Below, one piece after another: positions 20,004-28,167 of a stretch of 64,000 bases of DNA. Position 1 is the first letter of the stretch, and every line of letters begins with the position of its first letter. Source of the stretch: Allobosea sp. GTDB lineage: Bacteria > Pseudomonadota > Alphaproteobacteria > Rhizobiales > Beijerinckiaceae. A model generated the notes under the pieces. That model was not told where the DNA came from and searched no databases. It worked only from the letters and a program-made list of their open reading frames with translations. The position numbers and the translations under genes are program-made. The stretch spans positions 1-64,000 of the forward strand of contig NZ_JAUYTP010000031.1 of NCBI RefSeq assembly GCF_030695125.1. Direction: 5' to 3'.

Positions 20004-21302
20004 ATGTCGAGCGATCTGTTCAGCGCCGATTTCAAGGCGGCGCCCTATTGGTGGGATGGCGTGCCGCGCCCCGATTTGCCGGCCTCGGACCCGCCACAGC
20101 AGGTCGATGTCGTCATCGTCGGCTCGGGCTACACCGGTCTCCAGGCGGCGCTCCAGATCGCGCGCGGCGGCCGCAGCACGGTGGTGCTCGACGCGGAAGC
20201 CGCCGGCTTCGGCTGCAGCACGCGCAATGGCGGCCAGATATCGACCAGCATCAAGCCCGGCCTTGCGGAACTGACGCGCCGACACGGCGAGGCCAAGGCC
20301 GTCGCGATCCTGCAGGAGGGCCGGCGCTCGCTGACATGGCTCGGCGAATTCGTTCGCGACGAGGGCATCGACTGCGACTTCGGCGTGGTCGGGCGGTTTC
20401 ACGCCGCCCATTCGCCGGGGCAATACGAGGAACTGGCGCGTACCGTCGCGAACCAGCCGAAGGGTCTCGAGGTCGCCTGCCACATCGTGCCGCGGGCCGA
20501 GCAGCACAGCGAGATCGGCTCGGACCTGTATCATGGCGGCGCGATCTTCGCCGAGCACGCCTCGATCGACCCGGCGCGCTACCATCAGGGGCTGCTGGAG
20601 CGCGTCCTGGCCGCCGGGGCGCAGCTGGTGCCGTTCTGCCCGGCAACCGCCATTGCGCCCACGGGTCAGGGCTTTCGGGTCGAGACTCCGCGCGGGACCA
20701 TCGCCGCGCGCGACGTCGTCATCGCCACCAACGGCTATACCGGCCCGCTCACCGGCTGGATGCGCCGCCGCGTCATCCCGATCGGAAGCTATGTGATCGC
20801 GACCGAGGCGCTCGACCCGGCGCTCGTGGACAAGCTCATTCCCCGCAACCGCATCGTCAGCGATACCCGCAAGGTCGTCTATTACTACCGCGCCTCGCCG
20901 GACCGGCGCCGCATCCTGTTCGGCGGGCGTGTCTCGCTGAGCGAGACCGATCCGCGCCGCAGCGGGCCGAAACTCCATGCCGACCTCGCCGGGATCTTTC
21001 CCGAACTGGCGAAGACGCGCATCAGCCATTCCTGGTGCGGCTTCGTCGCCTACACCTTCGATGAGCTGGCGCATATCGGCCGCCATGACGGCATGCACTA
21101 CGCGATGGGCTATTGCGGCTCGGGCGTCGGCATGGCGAGCTATCTCGGCATGCGGCTGGGCCAGCAGGTGCTCGGCCTGGCGGAGGGCGCGACCGCCTTC
21201 GACGATCTGCCGTTCCAGACGCGGCCGTTCTACAGCGGCAACCCCTGGTTCCTGGCGCCATCCGTGCTGTTCTACCGCTGGCGCGACCGGCTGGCACGAT
21301 GA
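20004..21302 (+). CDS. FAD-dependent amine oxidoreductase (DAO/PuuB-like)
   Basis: 432 residues from ATG 20004, preceded by GGGGAGAAAC; an ATG at 19980 overlapping the previous stop is less likely. Dinucleotide motif VDVVIVGSGYTGLQAALQIA at residues 33-52, the GCSTRNGGQIS segment, and WCGFVAYTFDELAHIG near the C-terminus are characteristic of gamma-glutamylputrescine oxidase and related DAO-fold enzymes. They oxidise a C-N bond to an imine, which spontaneously or with RidA gives aldehyde and amine. The downstream aldehyde-processing and polyamine-type transport genes support an amine substrate. Confidence 0.85.
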   Translation: MSSDLFSADFKAAPYWWDGVPRPDLPASDPPQQVDVVIVGSGYTGLQAALQIARGGRSTVVLDAEAAGFGCSTRNGGQISTSIKPGLAELTRRHGEAKAVAILQEGRRSLTWLGEFVRDEGIDCDFGVVGRFHAAHSPGQYEELARTVANQPKGLEVACHIVPRAEQHSEIGSDLYHGGAIFAEHASIDPARYHQGLLERVLAAGAQLVPFCPATAIAPTGQGFRVETPRGTIAARDVVIATNGYTGPLTGWMRRRVIPIGSYVIATEALDPALVDKLIPRNRIVSDTRKVVYYYRASPDRRRILFGGRVSLSETDPRRSGPKLHADLAGIFPELAKTRISHSWCGFVAYTFDELAHIGRHDGMHYAMGYCGSGVGMASYLGMRLGQQVLGLAEGATAFDDLPFQTRPFYSGNPWFLAPSVLFYRWRDRLAR

Positions 21303-21309
21303 GCGAGCC

Positions 21310-21359
21310 GGATTGGCCTTCCCGAATTCTCAGAATGGACCTTATGGGCAGACCAATTC
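21310..21359 (+). promoter_or_regulatory. Composite operator, copy 3 (upstream of polyamine-type transporter)
   Basis: The core 21331-21359 matches copy 2 at 25 of 29 bases: CAGAATGGACCTT, five variable bases, CAGACCAATTC. A preceding ATTGGCCT at 21312 sits exactly 22 bp before AATGGACC, the same phase as copy 2. It lies just after the amine oxidase gene and 96 bp before the binding-protein start, implying a separate promoter for the transporter under the same regulator. Confidence 0.75.
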
Positions 21360-21454
21360 CAACAAACTCTCCAGCGTGACAGAGGTGGGACGGGGCGCCG
21401 CGGCGACCTTCCGACTGCCGATGCAACTGTGTCGTTCAGATCAGGAGACATGAC

Positions 21455-22507
21455 ATGCCCCAGCCGATCCTGCCGTCGCGATCGACCCTCGTCCTTCTCC
21501 TCAGCCTGGCCGGCGCGATGCCCGCCTTCGCCCAGGAGCTCACCGTCGTTTCCTTCGGCGGTTCCTACCAGGAGGCGCAGAGCAAGGCGCTGTTCGTCCC
21601 TGCCGCCAAGAAGCTCGGCATCAAGCTCAAGGAAGAGACCTATAGCGGCATCGCCGATCTGCGCCTCAAGGTGAAGGCCGGCGCCGTGACCTGGGACATC
21701 GTCGCCAGCGGCTCGGGCAGCGCGGCGCGCGCCGGCTCCGAGGGCATCCTCGAGAAACTGGACTACAAGATCATCGACACCTCGAACTTCATTCCCGGCA
21801 CGGCGCAGGAGCATTGCGTCGGCGGCGACGTGTTCTCGACGGTGCTGGCCTGGAACACCAAGACCTATGGCCAGAACGGGCCGCAGAGCTGGGCCGATTT
21901 CTGGGACGTGAAGAAGTTTCCCGGCAAGCGCTCCTACCGCAAGGGCGTCGCCGGTTCGCTCGAGCCGGCCCTGATGGCCGACGGCGTGCCGCCGGAGAAG
22001 GTCTACGAGGTGCTGTCGCAGCCCGGCGGCATCGACCGCGCGATCAAGAAGATCCGCGAGCTGAAGCCGCATGTCGCAGTGTGGTGGGCGTCCGGCGCCC
22101 AGCACGCCCAGCTCATGAAAGACGGCGAGGTCGACATGATCACCGGCTGGAACGGGCGTTTCGACGTCGCCGCCAAGGACGGGGCGAAAGTCGCCTACAC
22201 CTTCAACCAGGGCCTGCTCGACTATGACTGCTACGGCATCGCCAAGGGCGCGCCGAACAAGGATCTGGCGATGAAGTTCCTCGCCGAGATCAGCAAGCCG
22301 GAATACCAGGCCGAGTTCACCAAATACATCACCTACGGCCCGACCAACAAAAAGGCCTACGATCTCGGCCTGATCGAGGCGGCCTATGCCAAGACCCTGC
22401 CGTCCCATCCCGACAATGCCGCCAAGCAGCTGCCGATCGACCTCGCCTGGTACACGAAGTTCGAGGCGCAGGCTTCGGCCGCCTACCAGAACATGCTGAC
22501 CGAATGA
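21455..22507 (+). CDS. Spermidine/putrescine-type ABC transporter substrate-binding protein
   Basis: 350 residues with a signal peptide ending AQE (about residue 26) and AGGAGACATGAC as ribosome site. VVSFGGSYQEAQSKALFVPA and DLRLKVKAGAVTWDIV are typical of PotD-like family 1 binders annotated for polyamines or opine-like amines. Heads a four-gene transporter operon (binder, ATPase, two permeases) downstream of operator copy 3. Ligand unknown; an amine or amino alcohol fits the cluster. Confidence 0.85.
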   Translation: MPQPILPSRSTLVLLLSLAGAMPAFAQELTVVSFGGSYQEAQSKALFVPAAKKLGIKLKEETYSGIADLRLKVKAGAVTWDIVASGSGSAARAGSEGILEKLDYKIIDTSNFIPGTAQEHCVGGDVFSTVLAWNTKTYGQNGPQSWADFWDVKKFPGKRSYRKGVAGSLEPALMADGVPPEKVYEVLSQPGGIDRAIKKIRELKPHVAVWWASGAQHAQLMKDGEVDMITGWNGRFDVAAKDGAKVAYTFNQGLLDYDCYGIAKGAPNKDLAMKFLAEISKPEYQAEFTKYITYGPTNKKAYDLGLIEAAYAKTLPSHPDNAAKQLPIDLAWYTKFEAQASAAYQNMLTE

Positions 22508-23652
22508 GGCAGGCGGCCGATCACGGGAAGCCGATGGCGATGTCCGCCGCGGCTTCTCCCGCTCCCGCGATGGGCAATGCGCTGCCCATCGCCGTCCGGC
22601 GCCTGAGCAAGGCCTATGGCGCCGTGACCGTGCTCGACGAGGTCGATCTCGACGTCCGGCCCGGCGAGTTCCTGACCCTTTTGGGGCCGTCGGGTTCGGG
22701 CAAGACGACCCTGCTGATGGCGATCGCCGGCTTCCTGCGCCCCGACAAGGGCAGCATCCGCTTCGGCGAGCGCGAGGTCGTCCGGCTGGCGCCGCACAAG
22801 CGCGAGATCGGCATGGTCTTCCAGAACTATGCGCTGTTCCCGCATATGAGCGTGGCCCGCAATATCGGCTTCCCGCTGCGGCTGCGGCGTGTGCCAGCGG
22901 CCGAGATCGCCCGGCGCGTCGAGGCCGCGCTGGAGATGTTCCAGCTCGGCGGCTATGGCGAGCGCAGCGTCACCCAGCTTTCGGGCGGCCAGCGCCAGCG
23001 CGTCGCGCTGGCCCGCGCCATCGTCTTCGAGCCGCGCATCATCCTGATGGACGAGCCGCTGTCGGCGCTCGACAAGCAGTTGCGCGAGCGCATGCAGATC
23101 GAGCTGAGGCAGCTCCATGACCGGCTCGGCACCACCACCGTCTATGTCACGCATGACCAGCGCGAAGCGCTGACCATGTCGGACCGCATCGCCGTGCTCG
23201 ACCGCGGCAAGATCGCCCGGATCGATGCGCCGCGCGCCATTTACGACCACCCCGGAAGCCGCTTCGTGGCGGAGTTCATCGGCGAATCCTCGTTCCTCGA
23301 TGTCGATGTCGCGGACGGGATCTGCCGGGTGGCGGGCACCGTCATCCGGGCGCTGCAGGTTCCGGTGGCGCAGGGACGCTGTGTGATGCTGCTGCGCCCG
23401 GAGCGGCTGCGCATTCTGGACGGCAGCGAGAGCGAGGCGATGAACCGCTTCGAGGGGCATGTGCAGAGTGCGATCTATCAGGGCGACACGCTGCTCCTGC
23501 AGATCGTCCTGAACGATGGCAGCCCGGTGACCCTGCGCATGCCCACGCGCGGCGACGACGCGCCCCCGCCGGCCGGCGGCTCGCCCATCACGGTCGGCAT
23601 CGCGGTCGGCGACACGGTCCTGCTCACAGATGAAGCGAAGGCACAGGCGTGA
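22504..23652 (+). CDS. Polyamine-type ABC transporter ATP-binding protein (PotA-like)
   Basis: 382 residues, ATG overlapping the binding-protein stop. Walker A GPSGSGKTT, Q-loop VFQNYALFPHMSV, signature LSGGQRQR, Walker B ILMDEPLSALDKQLR, H-loop VTHDQREALTMSDR, then a C-terminal TOBE domain. The N-terminal 25 residues before AVRRLSKAYG are low-complexity, so a downstream ATG (22534 or 22540) could be the real start. Confidence 0.9.
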   Translation: MRQAADHGKPMAMSAAASPAPAMGNALPIAVRRLSKAYGAVTVLDEVDLDVRPGEFLTLLGPSGSGKTTLLMAIAGFLRPDKGSIRFGEREVVRLAPHKREIGMVFQNYALFPHMSVARNIGFPLRLRRVPAAEIARRVEAALEMFQLGGYGERSVTQLSGGQRQRVALARAIVFEPRIILMDEPLSALDKQLRERMQIELRQLHDRLGTTTVYVTHDQREALTMSDRIAVLDRGKIARIDAPRAIYDHPGSRFVAEFIGESSFLDVDVADGICRVAGTVIRALQVPVAQGRCVMLLRPERLRILDGSESEAMNRFEGHVQSAIYQGDTLLLQIVLNDGSPVTLRMPTRGDDAPPPAGGSPITVGIAVGDTVLLTDEAKAQA

Positions 23653-24563
23653 TGGCGCCCTCGCTCGACCTTGCCCGGGACGCGGGGGCCGACTTCCACG
23701 CCGCCGCGCTGCGCCGCGACCATTGGCGCGAAAGGCTGGGGCTGGCCGCGCTGGCGGCGCCGGCGCTGCTGCTCGTCGGCATCATGGTGCTGCTGCCGGT
23801 GGGCTGGCTGTTCTGGCTGTCCTTCCAGGACGATGCGGGCGCACTGAGCCTCGAGCACTACCGGCGCATGCTGGCCGAGCCCTCCTATGGCCGGACCTTC
23901 CGCACCACCTTCGAGATCAGCCTCGCGACCACCGTCATCTGCATCCTGCTCGGCTATCCGCTCGCCTATTTCCTGTCGCAGCTGCCGCGGCGTGCGGCCA
24001 ATCTCTGCATGATCGCGGTCCTGCTGCCGTTCTGGACGTCCCTGCTCGTGCGCACCTATGCCTGGCTGGTGCTGCTGCAGCGCAGAGGCCTGATCAACAC
24101 CTGGGGCATCGAGCTCGGCCTCTGGAATGAGCCGCTGCAGCTCGTCCACAATGTCGGCGGCACATTGGTCGGCATGGTGCACATCATGCTGCCCTTCCTC
24201 GTCCTGCCGCTCTACAGCACGATGCGGGCCATCGACCGCGACCTGCTGCGCGCCGCGTCCAGCCTCGGCTCGACGCCGGCCCACGGCTTCTGGAGCGTGT
24301 TCTTTCCGCTGTCGCTGCCGGGGCTCGCCGCCGGCTCGGCGCTCGTCTTCGTGCTGTCGCTGGGTTTCTACGTGACGCCGGCCATGCTCGGCGGCGGCAA
24401 GGTGACGATGGTCTCGAACCGCATCGCCAACGACATCGAGCTGTTCTTCAACTGGGGTGCGGCCAGCGCGCTCGGCGTCGTGCTGCTGGTGATCACACTC
24501 GTCGTCCTCATGCTGGCGGCGCGGCTCTCGCGCGGCGCCGGCCTGTTCGGCGGAGGGCATTGA
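23649..24563 (+). CDS. Polyamine-type ABC transporter permease (PotB-like)
   Basis: 304-residue inner-membrane permease with six hydrophobic segments. Loop RDLLRAASSLGSTPAHGFWS is the EAA motif. The N-terminal cytoplasmic tail of about 35 residues precedes the first helix (LGLAALAAPALLLVGIMVLL). GTG 23649 or the adjacent ATG 23652 may be used; both overlap or touch the ATPase stop. Works with the PotC-like partner that starts within three bases of its stop. Confidence 0.9.
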   Translation: MMAPSLDLARDAGADFHAAALRRDHWRERLGLAALAAPALLLVGIMVLLPVGWLFWLSFQDDAGALSLEHYRRMLAEPSYGRTFRTTFEISLATTVICILLGYPLAYFLSQLPRRAANLCMIAVLLPFWTSLLVRTYAWLVLLQRRGLINTWGIELGLWNEPLQLVHNVGGTLVGMVHIMLPFLVLPLYSTMRAIDRDLLRAASSLGSTPAHGFWSVFFPLSLPGLAAGSALVFVLSLGFYVTPAMLGGGKVTMVSNRIANDIELFFNWGAASALGVVLLVITLVVLMLAARLSRGAGLFGGGH

Positions 24564-24565
24564 GC

Positions 24566-25393
24566 ATGGGCTGGCTCGACCGTGCCGCCAGCGACACGCA
24601 GATCACGCATCGCTCGCGGCTCTGGCTCTACGCCGTCGGCGTTCTGGTCCTGGCGTTCCTCGCCCTGCCGACGCTGATCGTGATCCCGATGTCGTTCTCC
24701 CACTCGCAATATCTCGAGTTCCCGCCACGGCAATGGTCGCTGCGCTGGTACGAGGCCTATTTCTCCTCGGGAAGCTGGATGGCGGCGACCGCGACCTCGC
24801 TCAAGGCGGGAATCTGCACGGCCCTGCTGGCGACGCCGGTCGGCACGCTCGCCGCCTATGGCCTGCACGTCTCGCGGCTGCGTTTCGCCGGCGTCGCGAT
24901 CCTGGCGTTGCTGACGCCGACCATCGTCCCGGTGATCCTGGTCGGAATCGCGCTCTTCTACGCCTTCGTGCAGTTGAAGATGGTCAACTCCTTCCTCGGC
25001 ATCGTGCTGGCCCATACGATCCTGGCCGTGCCGATCGTGATGATGATCGTCGGATCGGCCTTGAAGAGCTTCGACCTCGACCAGGAGCGCGTCGCGCGCA
25101 GCCTCGGCGCGACGCGGACGCAGGCCTTCGTTCAGGTGACGATGCCGCAGATCCGCTTCGCCATCGTCACCTCGGCGCTGCTCTCCTTCCTGACCTCCTT
25201 CGACGAGGTGGTGGTCTCGCTGTTCGTCTCGGGCGGGGACAACTCGACGCTGACGCGCGCCATGTTCATGGCCCTTCGCGACCAGATCGACCCGACCATC
25301 GCGGCGATCTCGACGATCATGATCGTGATCACGTCGCTGCTGCTGGCGGCATCGCAGTGGCTGGGAAAGGGCGACGATCCCGCGCGGGGCTGA
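24566..25393 (+). CDS. Polyamine-type ABC transporter permease (PotC-like)
   Basis: 275 residues from ATG 24566, with GGAGGG eight bases upstream; a TTG at 24560 overlapping the previous stop is in frame but less likely. Six membrane helices, EAA-type loop DQERVARSLGATRTQAFVQV, and SFLTSFDEVVVSLF, a conserved PotC block. Last gene of the cluster; 273 bases without recognised features follow before tRNA-Asp. Confidence 0.9.
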   Translation: MGWLDRAASDTQITHRSRLWLYAVGVLVLAFLALPTLIVIPMSFSHSQYLEFPPRQWSLRWYEAYFSSGSWMAATATSLKAGICTALLATPVGTLAAYGLHVSRLRFAGVAILALLTPTIVPVILVGIALFYAFVQLKMVNSFLGIVLAHTILAVPIVMMIVGSALKSFDLDQERVARSLGATRTQAFVQVTMPQIRFAIVTSALLSFLTSFDEVVVSLFVSGGDNSTLTRAMFMALRDQIDPTIAAISTIMIVITSLLLAASQWLGKGDDPARG

Positions 25394-25666
25394 TGGGCGC
25401 AAGCTAGAGCGATCCCGAAGCGCCCCGCTCGAGGCTCGGCCCTGTCGCTTCGCGCGAAGGGACCGGGTGCTGTGCAGGCCATGGCGGTGCCTCGGACGGA
25501 TCGTGGCCGGCCGAGCCGATGACGGCGGTCAACCGGCGTGGCCGACAGGCCCGTTCCGCGCCCCAACGGGGTTCATGATTCCAGATTGACCGGCCAAGCA
25601 TTCCGGTCGGGCCGCGACAGCGGCGCTCGAACCCGGATCCAACACTGTGATTTCGCAGGGGAAAAA

Positions 25667-25743
25667 TGGCGCGGGCGACGGGGCTCGAACCCGCGACCTC
25701 CGGCGTGACAGGCCGGCACTCTAACCAACTGAGCTACGCCCGC
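25667..25743 (-). tRNA. tRNA-Asp (anticodon GTC)
   Basis: 77 bases including an encoded CCA. The 7-bp acceptor stem GCGGGCG/CGCCCGC, D-arm TAGCTCAGTTGGTTAGAG, anticodon arm with CCTGTCACG loop and T-arm GCGGGTTCGAGCCCCGT fold into a standard cloverleaf. Located 254 bp before tRNA-Val on the opposite strand. Confidence 0.95.
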
Positions 25744-25996
25744 GCAGGGCAGCCGAGGCGCGGTGGCCGTCAGCGAGGTGTGGATTATGGCGGCAGGCGG
25801 GAAGTGTCAAGCGCATGCCTCCGGCAAAATGACGATCTTGCGAATTGGCTGTGGGATCGGCCTGAGCGAGCACGATCGGAGAGGTCGGGAAAGTCGCCGA
25901 CAGGCTCGAAACCCGCCCCACCCGCTCCAGACCATGCGCTGCCGCAGCGACTCAGTGCTTGATGGCGGCGGCGCCAGGGCTTACATCGACGACGCC

Positions 25997-26072
25997 GGGC
26001 GGTTAGCTCAGCCGGTAGAGCATCTCGTTTACACCGAGAGGGTCACAGGTTCGAGCCCTGTACCGCCCACCA
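25997..26072 (+). tRNA. tRNA-Val (anticodon TAC), integration target of the island
   Basis: 76 bases with encoded CCA. Acceptor GGGCGGT/ACCGCCC, D-arm TAGCTCAGCCGGTAGAG, anticodon stem CTCG/CGAG around TTTACAC, T-arm ACAGG-TTCGAGC-CCTGT. The 3' half after the anticodon arm belongs to the island end, because the other junction at 38634-38682 has a different T-arm (GGCGG/CCGTC). The gene remains intact after integration. Confidence 0.95.
26024..26044 (+). repeat. Attachment site attL (21-bp core in tRNA-Val anticodon arm)
   Basis: The 21 bases beginning CTCGTTTACACCGAGAGGGT are exactly repeated at 38634-38654, 12.6 kb away. The integrase gene begins its 3' end 68 bases further on. Tyrosine integrases of this kind often cross over in the symmetrical anticodon stem-loop, which is what the core covers. 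Confidence 0.9.
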
Positions 26073-26111
26073 TATCTAATTCCATGCCGCATAATCGAAA
26101 TCTCCATTCTG

Positions 26112-27287
26112 CTAGATTTGACGGGCAGCGGATGTTCTTCCCGCGCCCATGATATGCCCACGATTGCGCGGTCCGAACGCAGCATTGAGACCATCGCGGC
26201 GACTGACATCGAGATGGCCGTAGACCCTGTCTGCAACCTTAGCTGACATGCCTGCGACCTTCGCCGCCGTATGCAGATCCATTCCTGATGTCAGCACCCA
26301 CGTCATGAACGAATGCCGCAGCACATGCGGCGTCACCCCTTCCAGTCCCGCAAGCTTGCAGGCGCGCGAGAATCCCTTCTTGACCGATGCGACAGGCTCA
26401 CCATGGAAAGTGATGACCCATCCGCTATTCGTCTTCGGCTGCCAGCGGCGCAGATGAGCTAGGAGCCGATCCGGCAGGCCGATTGGCGGTTGCCGTTTGT
26501 TTGTGACGGCCCTGCCCTCGGCTAAACGGAAATATGTGCCTTGCGAAAGGTCGATGTACGAACGATCTGCGCCAGCCGTGAAACTCGCCGAAAGGATCGC
26601 TGAAGATCGAGTGCCGCTGTAGAGGCCGATGAGGATGAACCGGCATAGATGGCGCAGCGGTCGCAGGATCTGATTTTTGGGACCGTGCTGTTTGTAGCGC
26701 CAGCATGTCCATAAGAGCCGAGCGGCCTCGGCTCGCGTCAAAAACCGCTGACGTGGCTGCGGCGCAGCCGGATATGTGATTGCTGGCGCGTAGGCGAGAA
26801 CGCCTTCCTTTACCGCGTGCGAGAGACAGGCGCGGAGGTGTTCCAGATCCCGGCGCACGCTCGATCGTTTTGGCCTTTTGGGCTTTCTTCCAGGCAGCGT
26901 ATCGGGGGCAATCTTGCCTTCAACCCGCAAATCTACATAGCGACGACACCAGTCCGCGTTGATTGCGTCGCAGCGCGCGCCTTTCGCGTGTTGCAACAGT
27001 AGCAGCGTCAACCCGGCAACCGTATCGCCGCGCGCGAGATCTTTGGCCCTCGTCTCAACATAGAGGTTGAGAACATCGGCGATCAGGATTTGAGAGGGAT
27101 CACTACGGCTGGCCTGCTTGAGGCGCGTCCGCGCGAGGTATTGCGCAAGCTCTCCTTCAGCCTGCTCACGCTCGCTTTCGCCGCAACCAGTGCTGTGTTC
27201 TCTCCCACGATCAAGGATGACCCACACGCCTTCCCTGCCCCACCGCTCCCGGAAATAGAGACGCGGTCCCTTTGCACGGCGCGGCAT
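26112..27287 (-). CDS. int: Tyrosine-type site-specific integrase of the island
   Basis: 391 residues. Catalytic set: arginine in LIGLYSGTRSSAI, HVLRHSF (H-x-x-R box), a later histidine-containing block and the tyrosine in RVYGHLDVS. The N-terminal arm SAM-like domain covers about residues 60-170. Its 3' end faces tRNA-Val, 40 bases beyond the tRNA end, the usual layout for a tRNA-targeting integrase. The first 205 bases of the gene are overlapped in another frame by the excisionase-like gene. Confidence 0.95.
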   Translation of the reverse strand: MPRRAKGPRLYFRERWGREGVWVILDRGREHSTGCGESEREQAEGELAQYLARTRLKQASRSDPSQILIADVLNLYVETRAKDLARGDTVAGLTLLLLQHAKGARCDAINADWCRRYVDLRVEGKIAPDTLPGRKPKRPKRSSVRRDLEHLRACLSHAVKEGVLAYAPAITYPAAPQPRQRFLTRAEAARLLWTCWRYKQHGPKNQILRPLRHLCRFILIGLYSGTRSSAILSASFTAGADRSYIDLSQGTYFRLAEGRAVTNKRQPPIGLPDRLLAHLRRWQPKTNSGWVITFHGEPVASVKKGFSRACKLAGLEGVTPHVLRHSFMTWVLTSGMDLHTAAKVAGMSAKVADRVYGHLDVSRRDGLNAAFGPRNRGHIMGAGRTSAARQI

Positions 27288-27478
27288 TTTTGAATCATCC
27301 CTTTCACGGCAGCGAGTGAGGTGTACTCACGCTTTCCAATCATCCAGGTATCGAGATGGCCCTTGTCACGTTCAGCACGCAAGGTGCGGACCGTCATTGT
27401 CCCATCTGGGAATGCTTTTGACGCCGCCACCTCTAAGGTGATCGGAGCGTCCGCATCAATGTCGACAGAGCCGAACAT
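27083..27478 (-). CDS. Excisionase-like small DNA-binding protein overlapping the integrase start
   Basis: 131 residues from ATG 27478. The core AFPDGTMTVRTLRAERDKGH, then DTWMIGKREYTSLAAVKGMI, is the pattern of the small winged-helix protein that precedes integrases in many Hyphomicrobiales islands (from memory), usually annotated excisionase. The last 68 codons share DNA with the integrase gene in a different frame; that tail ends PAVVIPLKS as in relatives I recall, so I treat the overlap as real. Likely role: directionality factor for excision. Confidence 0.65.
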   Translation of the reverse strand: MFGSVDIDADAPITLEVAASKAFPDGTMTVRTLRAERDKGHLDTWMIGKREYTSLAAVKGMIQKCRAVQRDRVSISGSGGAGKACGSSLIVGENTALVAAKASVSRLKESLRNTSRGRASSRPAVVIPLKS

Positions 27479-27509
27479 TCCGAGACTTACTTTTTGCGAG
27501 AGAGGACAA

Positions 27510-27549
27510 GCCCCGACCAATCGGAGAAGGAACTACAATTGGTCGGGGC
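27510..27549 (-). terminator. Perfect 12-bp inverted repeat between structural and integration modules
   Basis: GCCCCGACCAAT at 27510-27521 pairs perfectly with ATTGGTCGGGGC at 27538-27549 around a 16-base loop. It lies 70 bases past the stop of the DUF2190-like gene and upstream of the excisionase-like gene, both on the minus strand. It could end the structural operon transcript or serve as an operator; there is no long T-run. Confidence 0.5.
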
Positions 27550-27619
27550 AATCGACTGCGGGAGACCACCAACCCCACAGTCCCCGCGCCGCTCATGCAA
27601 ACGGCGCGGATTACTAAAA

Positions 27620-27949
27620 TCAGACAGGCAGGCCGAGCTTGACGTTGACCGTGCCCGATGGATTGGCGGCGACGGATACCGCTACGCCGAGCTTGGTGTT
27701 GCCGCTGGCGGTTTTCGTGACGAGCTTGTTCGTGCTGTCCCAATAAACGGCGTCACCGATGGCGATGGCGAGAGCCGAAACCTTGGGCAGCTTGAAAACG
27801 CCTTCCGTCACAAGATCCAGGTCGCTCCCGGATGCGGCTGTGCCGGCTGCAATGCCTAGGATCGAGCCGATGATTACGACATCGCCAGAGAGCACATTCG
27901 CGGGCGCCGGAAGGGTCAAATTCTTCCCCGCTTGGACATAGTTTTTCAT
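27620..27949 (-). CDS. DUF2190-like capsid-associated (decoration) protein
   Basis: 109 residues, glycine, alanine and valine rich. MKNYVQAGKNLTLPAPANVL, an internal GDAVYWDSTNKLVTKTASGN and TKLGVAVSVAANPSGTVNVK are characteristic of DUF2190 proteins encoded beside capsid genes and thought to be head decoration or stabilising proteins. Four bases downstream of the head-tail joining gene. Confidence 0.8.
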   Translation of the reverse strand: MKNYVQAGKNLTLPAPANVLSGDVVIIGSILGIAAGTAASGSDLDLVTEGVFKLPKVSALAIAIGDAVYWDSTNKLVTKTASGNTKLGVAVSVAANPSGTVNVKLGLPV

Positions 27950-27952
27950 GGC

Positions 27953-28162
27953 TTACAGCCCTTTCGAGGTTGAGAAACGGATGGTTGTCGGATGGGCGCC
28001 GGAAAGCCGCCGTTCGGCTTCCGCGATGGCGCGGGCCATTTCCGAGTCCGTGCCGTAGCGGATGCGTTCACCGTTTTGGTCCGTCACCTCCCGGACCCCG
28101 GAGAGGCGAGCGCGCAAGAGCTTGTCACGCCAGGTTGCAAGTTGATCGACGCTGACACCCAT
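27953..28162 (-). CDS. Phage head-tail joining protein, gpW-like
   Basis: 69 residues from ATG 28162. The pattern VDQLATWRDKLLRARLSGVR, then a GERIRYGTDSEMARAIAEAE segment, is that of small gpW-type head completion proteins (two helices with a beta hairpin). It starts 6 bases after the capsid stop. In lambda the homologous gene lies between terminase and portal; here it follows the capsid. Confidence 0.75.
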   Translation of the reverse strand: MGVSVDQLATWRDKLLRARLSGVREVTDQNGERIRYGTDSEMARAIAEAERRLSGAHPTTIRFSTSKGL

Positions 28163-28167
28163 GGGAA

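Noticed and set aside
25394-25666. Gene or terminator after the polyamine-type operon
   Set aside because: Only a short CTTCGCGCGAAG dyad at 25448-25459 is present; no convincing gene or terminator with T-run.
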